Source of the DNA: ZAX-1 sp046533095
Lineage (GTDB): Bacteria; Bacillota; Clostridia; Lachnospirales; Lachnospiraceae
Reading direction: 5' to 3'
Length of the DNA stretch: 64,000 nucleotides
Assembly: GCA_046533095.1 (NCBI GenBank)
Contig: JAJQRA010000004.1
Span: 90,775 to 154,774, forward strand
Each line of letters opens with the position of its first letter. Position 1 is the first letter of the stretch. Positions 33,902 through 42,218 of the stretch are shown in pieces. The position numbers and the translations under genes were made by a program. The notes below the pieces were generated by a model. That model was given only the letters and a program-made list of their open reading frames with translations, was not told the origin of the DNA and made no database searches.

Positions 33902-33932
33902 GTGGGTGTTCTATTTGACCGTGGGTGTTTCC
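33902..33932. repeat. 19-bp tandem duplication of the ilvD 3' end
   Basis: GTGGGTGTT at 33902 and 33921. The copy repeats the last codons of ilvD (ETPTV) directly after its stop. Confidence 0.7.
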
Positions 33933-35629
33933 AAGATAGCCCCAGTATTCCCAGAAGTCACCATTGCCGCATAGCGTGCCAGATACCCGGTGGTTATCTT
34001 TGGTTTTCGTGGCTTCCAGTTTGCTTTTCTCCGATTAAATTCCTCGTCGGTAATGACAAAATCCAAGGTATTTTCCGGAATATTGATTTTAATGATATCT
34101 CCCTCTTCTATCAGGGCAATCGGCCCTCCTACTGCCGCTTCCGGAGAAACATGACCAATCGATGCTCCGCGGCTTGCTCCGGAAAAACGGCCGTCGGTAA
34201 TCAAGGCAACACTAGAGCCAAGCCCCATCCCTGCAATCGCAGAAGTTGGATTTAGCATTTCACGCATACCCGGTCCGCCTTTTGGACCCTCATAGCGGAT
34301 GACAACAACATCTCCTGCTACGATTTTATTTTCTTTAATTGCCTTAATCGCATCTTCTTCCCCATCAAATACCCGCGCTACCCCTCCATGCACCATCATT
34401 TCAGGTGCAACGGCAGAACGTTTTACCACTGCGGAGTTGGGCGCAAGATTTCCCTTTAGCACCGCAATCCCGCCGGTTTCACTATAAGGTTCTTCGATTG
34501 GCCGAATCACCTGTTTGTTTTTATTGACACAGCCTTTTATATTTTCAGCAATGGTTTTTCCTGTTGCGGTGATCATATCCGTGTAAAGCAGGCCTTTTTT
34601 ATCCAGTTCATTCATCACTGCATAAACTCCCCCTGCCTCATTTAAATCCTCCATATAGGTTGGACCTGCCGGAGCAAGGTGGCAAAGGTTTGGTGTCTTT
34701 GCGCTGACTTCATTTGCAATATCTACATTTAAGGCCACGCCTGCTTCATGGGCAATCGCCGGAAGATGCAGCATGGAATTTGTCGAACAGCCAAGTGCCA
34801 TATCAACGGTCAATGCGTTCATAAACGCTTTTTCATTCATGATATCCCTTGGGCAGATATTTTTTTCATATAGCTCCATAATCTTCATTCCGGCATGTTT
34901 TGCCAGTTGAATCCGCTCGGAATAGACTGCCGGAATCGTTCCATTTCCTTTCAGCCCCATGCCCAGTGCTTCCGTTAAGCAGTTCATCGAGTTTGCCGTA
35001 TACATACCGGAACACGAACCGCAGGTAGGACAGGCTTTCTGTTCAAATTCTTCTACTTCCTCCTCGCTCATGGTTCCTGCCGTATAGGAGCCTACTGCCT
35101 CAAACATAGACGATAGACTACGTTTTTCACCGTTTATATGCCCTGCCAACATTGGCCCGCCACTGACAAAAATAGTGGGAATATTCAAACGAGCCGCCGC
35201 CATCAGCAGCCCCGGTACATTTTTATCACAGTTTGGCACCATCACAAGGGCATCAAATGCATGGGCCAATGCCATACATTCGGTAGAATCACAAATAAGG
35301 TCCCTTGTTGCAAGCGAATATTTCATGCCAACATGTCCCATTGCAATCCCATCGCATACTGCAATTGCCGGAAACATAATCGGCGTTCCCCCTGCCATCG
35401 CTACTCCCATTTTTACGGCATCCGCAATTTTATCTAAATTCATATGCCCTGGAATGATTTCATTATAGGAACTTACGATACCAACCAGTGGCCGACCCAG
35501 CTCTTCTTTCGTATAGCCTAATGCATTAAATAAACTTCGGTGGGGCGCCTGCTGCATCCCTACTGTTACAGAATCACTTCTCATCTTTTCCTCGTGCATC
35601 CTGAATTTTGCAAAAAATTCAGTGTACAT
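33911..35629 (-). CDS. ilvD: Dihydroxy-acid dehydratase
   Basis: 557-572 residues. Fe-S enzyme dehydrating dihydroxyacids to keto acids. Motifs: APHRSLFNALGYTKEELGRP, MVPNCDKNVPGLLMAA (cluster Cys), ACPTCGSCSGMYTANSMNCL, GGPGMREML. Family members normally start at MRSDSVT (35584, site GAGGA close by), while an ATG at 35629 also has AGGAAGG, so the true start is open between them. A 22-nt palindrome-like stretch (CTGAATTTTTTGCAAAATTC) lies between the two starts. A 20-nt sequence near 35678 recurs near 33831 in the ilvD-ilvB gap. Confidence 0.95.
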   Translation of the reverse strand: MYTEFFAKFRMHEEKMRSDSVTVGMQQAPHRSLFNALGYTKEELGRPLVGIVSSYNEIIPGHMNLDKIADAVKMGVAMAGGTPIMFPAIAVCDGIAMGHVGMKYSLATRDLICDSTECMALAHAFDALVMVPNCDKNVPGLLMAAARLNIPTIFVSGGPMLAGHINGEKRSLSSMFEAVGSYTAGTMSEEEVEEFEQKACPTCGSCSGMYTANSMNCLTEALGMGLKGNGTIPAVYSERIQLAKHAGMKIMELYEKNICPRDIMNEKAFMNALTVDMALGCSTNSMLHLPAIAHEAGVALNVDIANEVSAKTPNLCHLAPAGPTYMEDLNEAGGVYAVMNELDKKGLLYTDMITATGKTIAENIKGCVNKNKQVIRPIEEPYSETGGIAVLKGNLAPNSAVVKRSAVAPEMMVHGGVARVFDGEEDAIKAIKENKIVAGDVVVIRYEGPKGGPGMREMLNPTSAIAGMGLGSSVALITDGRFSGASRGASIGHVSPEAAVGGPIALIEEGDIIKINIPENTLDFVITDEEFNRRKANWKPRKPKITTGYLARYAAMVTSGNTGAILETPTVK

Positions 35630-35743
35630 TTTCCTTTCCTTCCTAATTTAACACTTAGCGAAATTTTCTAAAGTCTCGTGTAAAAGCACACCTCGTCTAT
35701 CTGGCGAAGTCTTTTTTAGCTTAGTGGCGATGGTGTTTTCTCT

Positions 35744-36826
35744 TTAGATACGTTCACAAATTAAGTCCCCCATTTGTGTGCAGCCTACTTTGAGCATTCT
35801 TTCCGAGTAGATGTCAATGGTGCGATAGTTGTTTGCTAATACCTGTTTAACTGCCATTTCTACTGCCAATGCCTCTTGCTCCAAATCAAAGGAATAGCGA
35901 AGCATCATGGCGGCGCTTAAGATTGTAGCAATGGGATTTGCCTTATCTTGTCCTGCAATATCCGGTGCAGAGCCGTGGCTCGGTTCGTAAAGCCCTGCTT
36001 TTGTATCGTTAAAGCTGGCAGATGGCAGCATACCAATAGAGCCCGTTATCATGCTTGCTTCATCCGATAAAATATCACCAAACATATTTTCCGTTAAAAT
36101 GACATCAAATTGGCGTGGATTCCGCACAAGCTGCATCGCGCAGTTATCCACCAGCATGTGCTCTAATGTAATTTCCTTATACTCTTTCGCTACTTCATTT
36201 ACAACCTCGCGCCATAGGCGGGAAGAGTCAAGAACATTGGCCTTATCCACACTCGTCACTTTTTTGCCGCGTTTCATGGCAATATCAAACGCCTTGATTG
36301 CAATACGGCGAATTTCTGTTTCATCATAAGCCAAGGTATCAATCGCCTTTCGGATTCCATGTTCCTCTACCGTTTTTCTTTCTCCAAAATACAGCCCACC
36401 GGTCAGTTCCCGCATGATTACCATATCAAAACCGTCTTTCGCAATATCCTCCCGCAAAGGGCAGGCTGCTTTTAATTCTTCATAAAGGTAAGCCGGCCTT
36501 AGATTTGCAAATAAATTCAGTTCTTTTCGGATTTTAAGCAGTCCTGCCTCCGGCCTTAAGTTCGGGGGGAGCTTATACCAGTCCGACGTAGTCGTGTCCC
36601 CACCTATCGCGCCTAAAAGAACAGCATCGCTTCTCTTCGCCGCTTCGATTGCCTCATCCGTAAGGGGTACACCGTGGGTATCAATGGAAATTCCGCCCAT
36701 TCGTATGCCTTCATATTCAAAAGTATGCCCAAATACACTTCCTACCTTGTCCAGTACTTTTTTTGATTCCCTTATGATTTCCGGTCCGATCCCATCACCG
36801 GATATAACACCAACATGATAGTTCAT
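35744..36826 (-). CDS. leuB: 3-isopropylmalate dehydrogenase
   Basis: 360 residues, NAD-dependent oxidative decarboxylation in leucine synthesis. Signatures: GVISGDGIGPEIIRESKKVLD, RPEAGLLKIRKELNLFANLRPA, VIMRELTGGLYFGE, and NMFGDILSDEASMITGSIGMLPSAS. First of a three-gene co-directional set with ilvD and ilvB. leuA, leuC and leuD are not in the window. I saw no T-box leader in the ~470-bp region upstream, which holds a triple repeat. Confidence 0.96.
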   Translation of the reverse strand: MNYHVGVISGDGIGPEIIRESKKVLDKVGSVFGHTFEYEGIRMGGISIDTHGVPLTDEAIEAAKRSDAVLLGAIGGDTTTSDWYKLPPNLRPEAGLLKIRKELNLFANLRPAYLYEELKAACPLREDIAKDGFDMVIMRELTGGLYFGERKTVEEHGIRKAIDTLAYDETEIRRIAIKAFDIAMKRGKKVTSVDKANVLDSSRLWREVVNEVAKEYKEITLEHMLVDNCAMQLVRNPRQFDVILTENMFGDILSDEASMITGSIGMLPSASFNDTKAGLYEPSHGSAPDIAGQDKANPIATILSAAMMLRYSFDLEQEALAVEMAVKQVLANNYRTIDIYSERMLKVGCTQMGDLICERI

Positions 36827-36930
36827 TGATTTTTCATCCTTTCTTTAAAAGCTCATTGAAAGTATCATATCATATTTCAAGTTTAGTTTTCAACTGAATT
36901 GGAAATTATTCTGTAACTTTTCAATATACC

Positions 36931-37026
36931 GGTATCGCAAAGCGTTTTTTGTACCTGTTTCGTATGGCGGTATCGCAAAGCATTTTTTTGTACCTGTTTC
37001 GTATGCCGGTATCGCAAAGCGTTTTT
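36931..37026. repeat. 38-39-bp tandem repeat, three copies
   Basis: GGTATCGCAAAGC begins at 36931, 36969 and 37008; each copy is followed by TTTTTTGTACCTGTTTCGTATG (last copy truncated). It lies in the gap upstream of leuB, not at a recognisable gene end. Confidence 0.95.
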
Positions 37027-37111
37027 CATAGCAAAATCCAGAAAAAGATTGAACGATAAAAAAACAAAAAAATTTTGTGAACTCGCATGAAACAACTTGT
37101 TTTTCCTTTTT

Positions 37112-37270
37112 CCTTGTGGTACCCTTGAAACTGCAAGTGGTGCTAATATTGCAGATTTTGGTTATTTTGAACGCTCCTATCGCGCCGTATATCTAGAGTT
37201 AGTCTGCGATACTGCGAAAGAATTTAAGAAAGGCATCATGGATTTTGACAATGGCAATACGTATACTTAA
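37112..37270 (+). pseudogene. Unidentified gene remnant upstream of the GTPase
   Basis: A plus-strand frame ending in TAA at 37270 reads like real protein (TASGANIADFGYFERSYR, AKEFKKGIMDFDNGNTYT) but has no start codon or ribosome site. I do not recognise the family. It may be the 3' end of a deleted gene that once preceded the GTPase. Confidence 0.35.
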
Positions 37271-37303
37271 TCGAGATCTAAGATTCATGGAGGAGTGAGT
37301 TGC

Positions 37304-38752
37304 ATGAAGAACAAAAACATATTGGTTATGGGCAAATGCGGTACTGGCAAAAGTGCTCTTATAAACGCTGTCTTAGGCGCCAAAGTTGCCAAAACAGGCA
37401 CCGGTGCCGGAATTACCGGAACAGTAAACGGTTTTGCTGGTGAAACAGTCCCTCTAACAATTTATGATACGGTGGGTTTTGAGTTAGATGAAAATACGCG
37501 TGAACATTCAATAAATGAGATTTTCAAACTGATACAAGAAAAATTTGAGAGCGGCGACCCTAAAAATTATATACATGTAGTATGGTATTGCGTCAATAGC
37601 AATGGCAAAAGGTTCGAAAAAGCAGAATCGGATATCATCACGAAATTGCATCACACATTTGATCTGCCTGTCCTTGTAGTACTTACACAATGTTTTTTGC
37701 AAAAATCACATAGAACCCTTGAGCAAACAATAGAAGAAACATTAGGGCAAAAGCCTATCCGTGTTTTATCCAAAGATTTTGAAATCGATTCAGGCACAAT
37801 TCCTTCCTTTGGTCTTGATACGCTCGTAAATATTACAATCGAACATCTACACGAGCATATGGCCAAATCAGTTAAAACAGACTTCGCCGGCAAGGCGGTA
37901 AAAGCACATGGATTTGTCAAAGGGTGTCCAGCGGGTGCATTTGCACCGATATCATTTGCGGACGATTCCCTTCTTGGCAACGAGAGAGTACTCCTTGAAG
38001 GCTCCGCTGATAAAGACATGATTTTTAAGGATTCCTCTAATAAAGAAGTAATCTTTGAAGGCTCCGCTGATAAATCATTGAATGCATCTGCTGTTTTCGC
38101 GGCAACAGAAATGCCAAAAGCCAACATTATCCTTACAGGCAAAGCAGGGGTCGGGAAAAGTACGCTCATTCGCAATATATTCGGCGAAGAACTTTCCATC
38201 ACAGGTATGGGGTCGTCCATTACGCAAGATGTGCAGCTGTATACCCATGCCAATATCCCTATTGCAATTTACGACACCGTTGGCCTAGATCTGAACAAAG
38301 CACGTCAAGCACAAATTGTATCCGCTATAGGGCATCTCCTTACAGATAAATTAAATACGGCTGATCCCGTTGAGCAGATTCATGCAATATGGTATTGCGT
38401 GAATGCCGGTTCTAATCGTTTTGAAGATTTTGAAGCGGAGCTGATCGAAAAATTCTGCCAAAAATTTGAAGTTCCGTTTTTTGTTATTTTAACCCAATGT
38501 AGTTCCAAAAAAAGAGCTACAAAGCTAAAAGATCATATTTTAAACGAGCGGGCTCTTCCTGTAGAAGTTATTTTAACCATGGCAAAGCCGGTAGAAACAG
38601 ATGCAGGCATTATCCCTGCTTTTGGCTTAGACGAACTGATTGCATCTACCGTGGCACAGGTGCCAGAGCTTGTAAAGAATTCCGTTATTTTTGCTCAATG
38701 CGTAAACCAAACGTTAAAACGCAAGGCGGCCCTTCCACTTATTCATTGCTGA
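37304..38752 (+). CDS. Protein with two tandem Era/YfjP-like GTPase domains, C-terminus frameshifted
   Basis: 482 residues. Two G domains: the first (about 1-190) with MGKCGTGKSALIN and YDTVGFELDE, the second (about 260-450) with TGKAGVGKSTLIRNIFG and YDTVGLDLNK; both contain HxxWYCVNxxxxRF and LTQC. A linker carries repeats of the type EGSADKDMIF / EGSADKSLN. In relatives a DUF697-like membrane domain often follows. Here the frame stops right after AQCVNQTLKRKAA, and a continuation is readable in another frame (see 38738-38887). The ATG at 37304 follows GGAGGAG. Role unknown; such proteins are membrane-associated GTPases of dispensable function. Confidence 0.8.
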   Translation: MKNKNILVMGKCGTGKSALINAVLGAKVAKTGTGAGITGTVNGFAGETVPLTIYDTVGFELDENTREHSINEIFKLIQEKFESGDPKNYIHVVWYCVNSNGKRFEKAESDIITKLHHTFDLPVLVVLTQCFLQKSHRTLEQTIEETLGQKPIRVLSKDFEIDSGTIPSFGLDTLVNITIEHLHEHMAKSVKTDFAGKAVKAHGFVKGCPAGAFAPISFADDSLLGNERVLLEGSADKDMIFKDSSNKEVIFEGSADKSLNASAVFAATEMPKANIILTGKAGVGKSTLIRNIFGEELSITGMGSSITQDVQLYTHANIPIAIYDTVGLDLNKARQAQIVSAIGHLLTDKLNTADPVEQIHAIWYCVNAGSNRFEDFEAELIEKFCQKFEVPFFVILTQCSSKKRATKLKDHILNERALPVEVILTMAKPVETDAGIIPAFGLDELIASTVAQVPELVKNSVIFAQCVNQTLKRKAALPLIHC

Positions 38753-38887
38753 TTCCACAGATGGAACCGGTGTCAAAAGCCTGATAGAAAAGACCGGGCA
38801 ATTGTACCTTAAAGCCACAGAAGCAGTTTTTGAAAAAAATTCACAGCAGGAGCAAACAGATGTTGACCAGGTTGCCGCATTCCTTTA
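38738..38887 (+). pseudogene. Out-of-frame C-terminal tail of the tandem GTPase
   Basis: Reading +1 relative to the GTPase gives LFIADSTDGTGVKSLIEKT then QLYLKATE, and a second shift near 38821 gives AVFEKNSQQEQTDVDQVAAFL ending in TAA at 38885-38887. Two frameshifts and an apparent deletion of most of a DUF697-like region suggest the gene is decaying; sequencing error could explain one shift but not both. Confidence 0.6.
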
Positions 38888-38947
38888 AAAGCTCTGAAAA
38901 AGACAATACAAAACGAAACAGGCACGTATGGAATTGTATAAAAATGC

Positions 38948-38998
38948 CACGAAGAACAAGGACTCCTGCTTACAACAATCCTTGTTCTTCGTGTTTTT
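38948..38998 (+). terminator. Rho-independent terminator after the GTPase
   Basis: CACGAAGAACAAGGA (38948-38962) pairs with TCCTTGTTCTTCGTG (38979-38993), followed by TTTTT. It still stands where the full-length gene would have ended. Confidence 0.88.
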
Positions 38999-39037
38999 AC
39001 CCAAACAGCGGCCCATAATAAAGGCAAACCATCTTTC

Positions 39038-39361
39038 TCACGACTCTACTGCTGTTTCCGGTTTCTCTACTGTTGCAATTGCAGTCCTCTGCATAGGAAT
39101 CCGGCAGTTTTTATTACTTCCAAATTCTACAATAATCGTATCATCTGCAATATCAATCAGTATTCCATAAAATCCACTAGTCGTTAATATTGTATCACCA
39201 ACTTCTAGCTGTGACATCATTGCATTCTTTCGTTTCGTCTCTTTTTGTTGCGGACGAAGCATAAAAAAATACATAAATGCAAAAATTACTACTAACCAAA
39301 TAACCATTGGACCAAATGTTCCTATCCCGCCTGCAGCTGCAGCCTCTGCCAAAATTGACAT
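39038..39361 (-). CDS. yajC: Preprotein translocase subunit YajC
   Basis: 107 residues with one N-terminal membrane helix (MVIWLVVIFAFMYFFMLRPQQKETKRKNAMMS) and the conserved cytoplasmic region LEVGDTILTTSGFYGILIDIADDTIIVEFG. Accessory SecDF-YajC component at the membrane. It follows tgt, the classical tgt-yajC arrangement. Confidence 0.95.
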   Translation of the reverse strand: MSILAEAAAAGGIGTFGPMVIWLVVIFAFMYFFMLRPQQKETKRKNAMMSQLEVGDTILTTSGFYGILIDIADDTIIVEFGSNKNCRIPMQRTAIATVEKPETAVES

Positions 39362-39502
39362 TTTTATTTCCTCCTAAAAATTCCATTATTTGTGTTTCCA
39401 TTCATTTTCCACAATCATTAAGCCAACACATTACTACTATTCTACACAAAATCCCTACTTGGGGCAAGTGTTTTTATACGATTTCATGTTTTATTTTGCA
39501 AA

Positions 39503-40636
39503 TCACGAGCATTGCGTGTTCATCCGATACAATTTTTCTTCTTTGTAGGATTGATAAGATCCATCTTCTAGTGCTGCTCTGATTTCTTCCATCATTGTAT
39601 TATAAAAATACAAATTATGCAGTACACACAGCCGCATTCCAAGCATTTCTTTGGCTTTGAGCAAATGACGGATATATGCTCTGCTGTAGTGGGTGCAGGC
39701 AGGGCATCCGCAACCTTCTTCGATTGGCCTATCATCCAGCTCGTACTGTTTGTTAAATAAATTTAATTTTCCTTGGTTCGTATATAAATGCCCATGGCGA
39801 CCATTTCTTGTGGGGTATACGCAGTCAAAAAAATCTACGCCCCGCTCCACGCCTTCCAATATATTTTCCGGCGTTCCCACACCCATAAGATAGGTCGGCT
39901 TATCAATTGGCAGATAGGGTACTACCTCATCTAGCACTCGATACATTTCTTCGTGGCTTTCTCCAACAGCCAGTCCGCCTACCGCATACCCATCCAAATC
40001 TAATTCACATATTTCTTTTGCATGGTTGATACGGATATCTTTGTAAATGGCACCCTGATTGATTCCAAAAAGCATCTGCTTTTTGTTGATGGTGCCTGCA
40101 TTGCTATTTAATCGGCACAGCTCTTCTTTACATCTTCTTAGCCATCGCGTGGTTCGGTCTACAGAATCCTGTACATAGGTACGATCCGCTACACTAGAAG
40201 GGCACTCGTCAAAAGCCATTGCAATCGTGGATGCTAGATTCGACTGAATCTGCATACTTTCCTCCGGTCCCATAAATATTTTTCTTCCATCAATGTGGGA
40301 ATTAAAATATACACCCTCTTCCTTTATTTTTCGCATCTTTGCCAAAGAAAATACTTGAAAGCCACCCGAATCGGTCAGAATGGGTTTATCCCACACCATA
40401 AACTTAGGAAGTCCTCCTAATTGCTTAATGATACCATCCCCTGGGCGCACATGCAGATGATAGGTATTTGACAATGCTACCTGTGTTTTTAGCTGCTGCA
40501 AATCCTCGGTAGATACGGCTCCTTTTATCGCCGCTACTGTTGCCACATTCATAAATACCGGGGTCTGGATGGTCCCATGAACGGTATGCAGTTCCCCCCG
40601 TTTTGCCCTGCCCTCCTGTTTTAATAATTGATACAT
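39503..40636 (-). CDS. tgt: Queuine tRNA-ribosyltransferase (tRNA-guanine transglycosylase)
   Basis: 377 residues. Exchanges guanine-34 for preQ1 in tRNAs with GUN anticodons. Signatures: TPVFMNVATVAAIKGA, SNTYHLHVRPGD, ILTDSGGFQVFSL (active-site Asp), GIGGLAVGE-like YAVGGLAVGESHEEMY, FDCVYPTRNGRHGHLYT and the zinc set CGCPACTHYSRAYIRHLL with a distant His (LHNLYF). Upstream is an intact MITE-like element and the divergent aroC promoter. Confidence 0.97.
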   Translation of the reverse strand: MYQLLKQEGRAKRGELHTVHGTIQTPVFMNVATVAAIKGAVSTEDLQQLKTQVALSNTYHLHVRPGDGIIKQLGGLPKFMVWDKPILTDSGGFQVFSLAKMRKIKEEGVYFNSHIDGRKIFMGPEESMQIQSNLASTIAMAFDECPSSVADRTYVQDSVDRTTRWLRRCKEELCRLNSNAGTINKKQMLFGINQGAIYKDIRINHAKEICELDLDGYAVGGLAVGESHEEMYRVLDEVVPYLPIDKPTYLMGVGTPENILEGVERGVDFFDCVYPTRNGRHGHLYTNQGKLNLFNKQYELDDRPIEEGCGCPACTHYSRAYIRHLLKAKEMLGMRLCVLHNLYFYNTMMEEIRAALEDGSYQSYKEEKLYRMNTQCS

Positions 40637-40676
40637 GATAACCTCTTCTCTATTGCTAAACTAAAAATAATAAGAT

Positions 40677-40820
40677 GTTACGATTCACAGCTAGCTGTGA
40701 AAGTAACGTTTATGTACACAAACTGCACAAAGAACGTTCGGTTTGGCACATTCAACCCTTGCACTTTTATGCAAAAAAACGCACAAAAGTGACATCGCAG
40801 TAATGGGCTGTGAATCGTAA
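40677..40820. mobile_element. MITE-like element, family 1 (144 bp) with 9-bp target duplication
   Basis: Ends GTTACGATTCACAGC and GCTGTGAATCGTAA (14-bp inverted repeat), flanked on both sides by TAATAAGAT (40668-40676 and 40821-40829). Contains a nested 18-bp palindrome TTCACAGCTAGCTGTGAA. No coding capacity. Confidence 0.9.
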
Positions 40821-40858
40821 TAATAAGATATCTAACTTCACGGAATGTTCGTAACCTC

Positions 40859-40887
40859 TTGCAAAAACTAGATTGCTATGTTAAAAT
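40859..40887 (+). promoter_or_regulatory. aroC promoter
   Basis: TTGCAA (40859-40864), 17-bp spacer, TAAAAT (40882-40887). It starts a leader of about 150 nt before aroC. Confidence 0.6.
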
Positions 40888-40951
40888 ATGTAGAAAGAGA
40901 TAGTCGCCCACAGAAGTGATGCTCTTCATAGCAAATGAAAATAGAAGTTCC

Positions 40952-40987
40952 ACCCTCATACTTTGGTCGGCATAGGGTGGCTTTTCT
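40952..40987 (+). promoter_or_regulatory. Hairpin with T-run in the aroC leader (attenuator candidate)
   Basis: CCACCCT and AGGGTGG flank a 17-nt loop and are followed by CTTTTC. Its position inside the predicted leader suggests conditional termination before aroC. No T-box specifier or TGGNACCGCG motif was seen. Confidence 0.45.
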
Positions 40988-41044
40988 ATGTGCTAGCAGC
41001 TGATCAATAAATGGCATAGGCAACACCATAGCAGGAGGAACATT

Positions 41045-42217
41045 ATGGCAGGATCAACGTTTGGAACTATTTTTAAAATTACTACATGGGGGGAATCCCA
41101 CGGAGCAGGTGTTGGCGTGGTCGTAGACGGATGCCCGGCAGGCCTTTCCCTTTGCGAAGAAGATATCCAGCTGTTCTTAAACCGAAGAAAGCCCGGACAG
41201 TCTAAATTTGCCACGCCACGCAAAGAAGACGACAGTGTTTTAATTCTATCCGGCGTTTTCAATGGATATACAACCGGGACTCCTATCAGCCTTATGGTTG
41301 CAAATAAAACGCAACGGTCAAAAGATTATAGTGAAATTGCCGACTACTATCGTCCGGGACATGCAGACTATACCTTTGACTGCAAATATGGCTTTCGGGA
41401 TTACAGAGGCGGTGGCCGCTCTTCCGGCAGAGAAACCATTGGCCGGGTAGCCGCAGGTGCAATCGCATCTAAAATACTGGCCTCGATGAATATTACGCTC
41501 TTTACCTACAGCAAGGCGATTGGACCGGTTTGCGTTTCTGAACATGTTTTAGCCCCCCTTTTGCAAAATCCGGATTCCCTGAACGAACAAATTCAGAGCA
41601 ATCCACTCTATATGCCGGATTTTAAGGCTGCCGCAAAAGCTTCTGCTTATCTGGAAGAATGTATGGAAGAGCAAAATTCTGCCGGGGGCATCATCGAATG
41701 TATGATCCTAGGCGTTCCTGCTGGAATCGGTGATCCGGTATTTGAAAAATTAGATGCAAATCTGGCAAAAGCCATTTCCTCCATTGGCGCCGTAAAGGGA
41801 TTTGAGATTGGAGATGGCTTTTTAGCCGCCTCTTCTACCGGGCTATTAAATAACGATGCATTTTCTGTAAAAATGCCCAGCCATACAGGCGAGCATGGAC
41901 AAAAACCAACGATAGAAAAAAAATCCAATCATGCCGGCGGTATTCTTGGTGGCATAAGCGATGGCAACCCTATTCTATTTCGAGCTGCCATCAAACCAAC
42001 GCCCTCGATTGCCTCCACCCAGCATACCGTTCGCAAAACCGGAGAAAGCAACGAACTAGAGCCCATAGAAGTAAACATAAAAGGCCGGCATGACCCTGTC
42101 ATTGTCCCGCGGGCAGTCGTTGTGGTAGAATCTATGGCGGCAATTACGCTAACCGATATGCTATTTTGCAATATGAGTGCCCGCATGGATCATTTGATCA
42201 ATTTTTATCGATCATAG
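41045..42217 (+). CDS. aroC: Chorismate synthase
   Basis: 390 residues, FMNH2-dependent elimination of EPSP phosphate to chorismate. Signatures: GTIFKITTWGESHGAGVGVVVDGCPAG, RPGHADYTFDCKYGFRDYRGGGRSSGRET, NHAGGILGGISDGNPI, RHDPVIVPRAVVVVESM. AGGAGGAACATT precedes the ATG. Stands alone; no other aro genes near. It converges on the lactonase gene with 1 bp between stops and no visible terminator. Confidence 0.97.
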   Translation: MAGSTFGTIFKITTWGESHGAGVGVVVDGCPAGLSLCEEDIQLFLNRRKPGQSKFATPRKEDDSVLILSGVFNGYTTGTPISLMVANKTQRSKDYSEIADYYRPGHADYTFDCKYGFRDYRGGGRSSGRETIGRVAAGAIASKILASMNITLFTYSKAIGPVCVSEHVLAPLLQNPDSLNEQIQSNPLYMPDFKAAAKASAYLEECMEEQNSAGGIIECMILGVPAGIGDPVFEKLDANLAKAISSIGAVKGFEIGDGFLAASSTGLLNNDAFSVKMPSHTGEHGQKPTIEKKSNHAGGILGGISDGNPILFRAAIKPTPSIASTQHTVRKTGESNELEPIEVNIKGRHDPVIVPRAVVVVESMAAITLTDMLFCNMSARMDHLINFYRS

Positions 42218-42218
42218 C

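Noticed and set aside
36931..37026. CRISPR array or iterons of an origin
   Set aside because: Only three contiguous copies with no spacers, no cas or replication gene nearby.
36883..37095. Minus-strand frame with repeated ALRYRHTKQVQ
   Set aside because: The apparent peptide repeat is just translation of the 38-bp DNA repeat; no ribosome site.
37304..38752. Prophage or defence GTPase (dynamin-like) system
   Set aside because: Two small Era/YfjP-like G domains without a dynamin stalk and with a decayed tail; no phage genes around.
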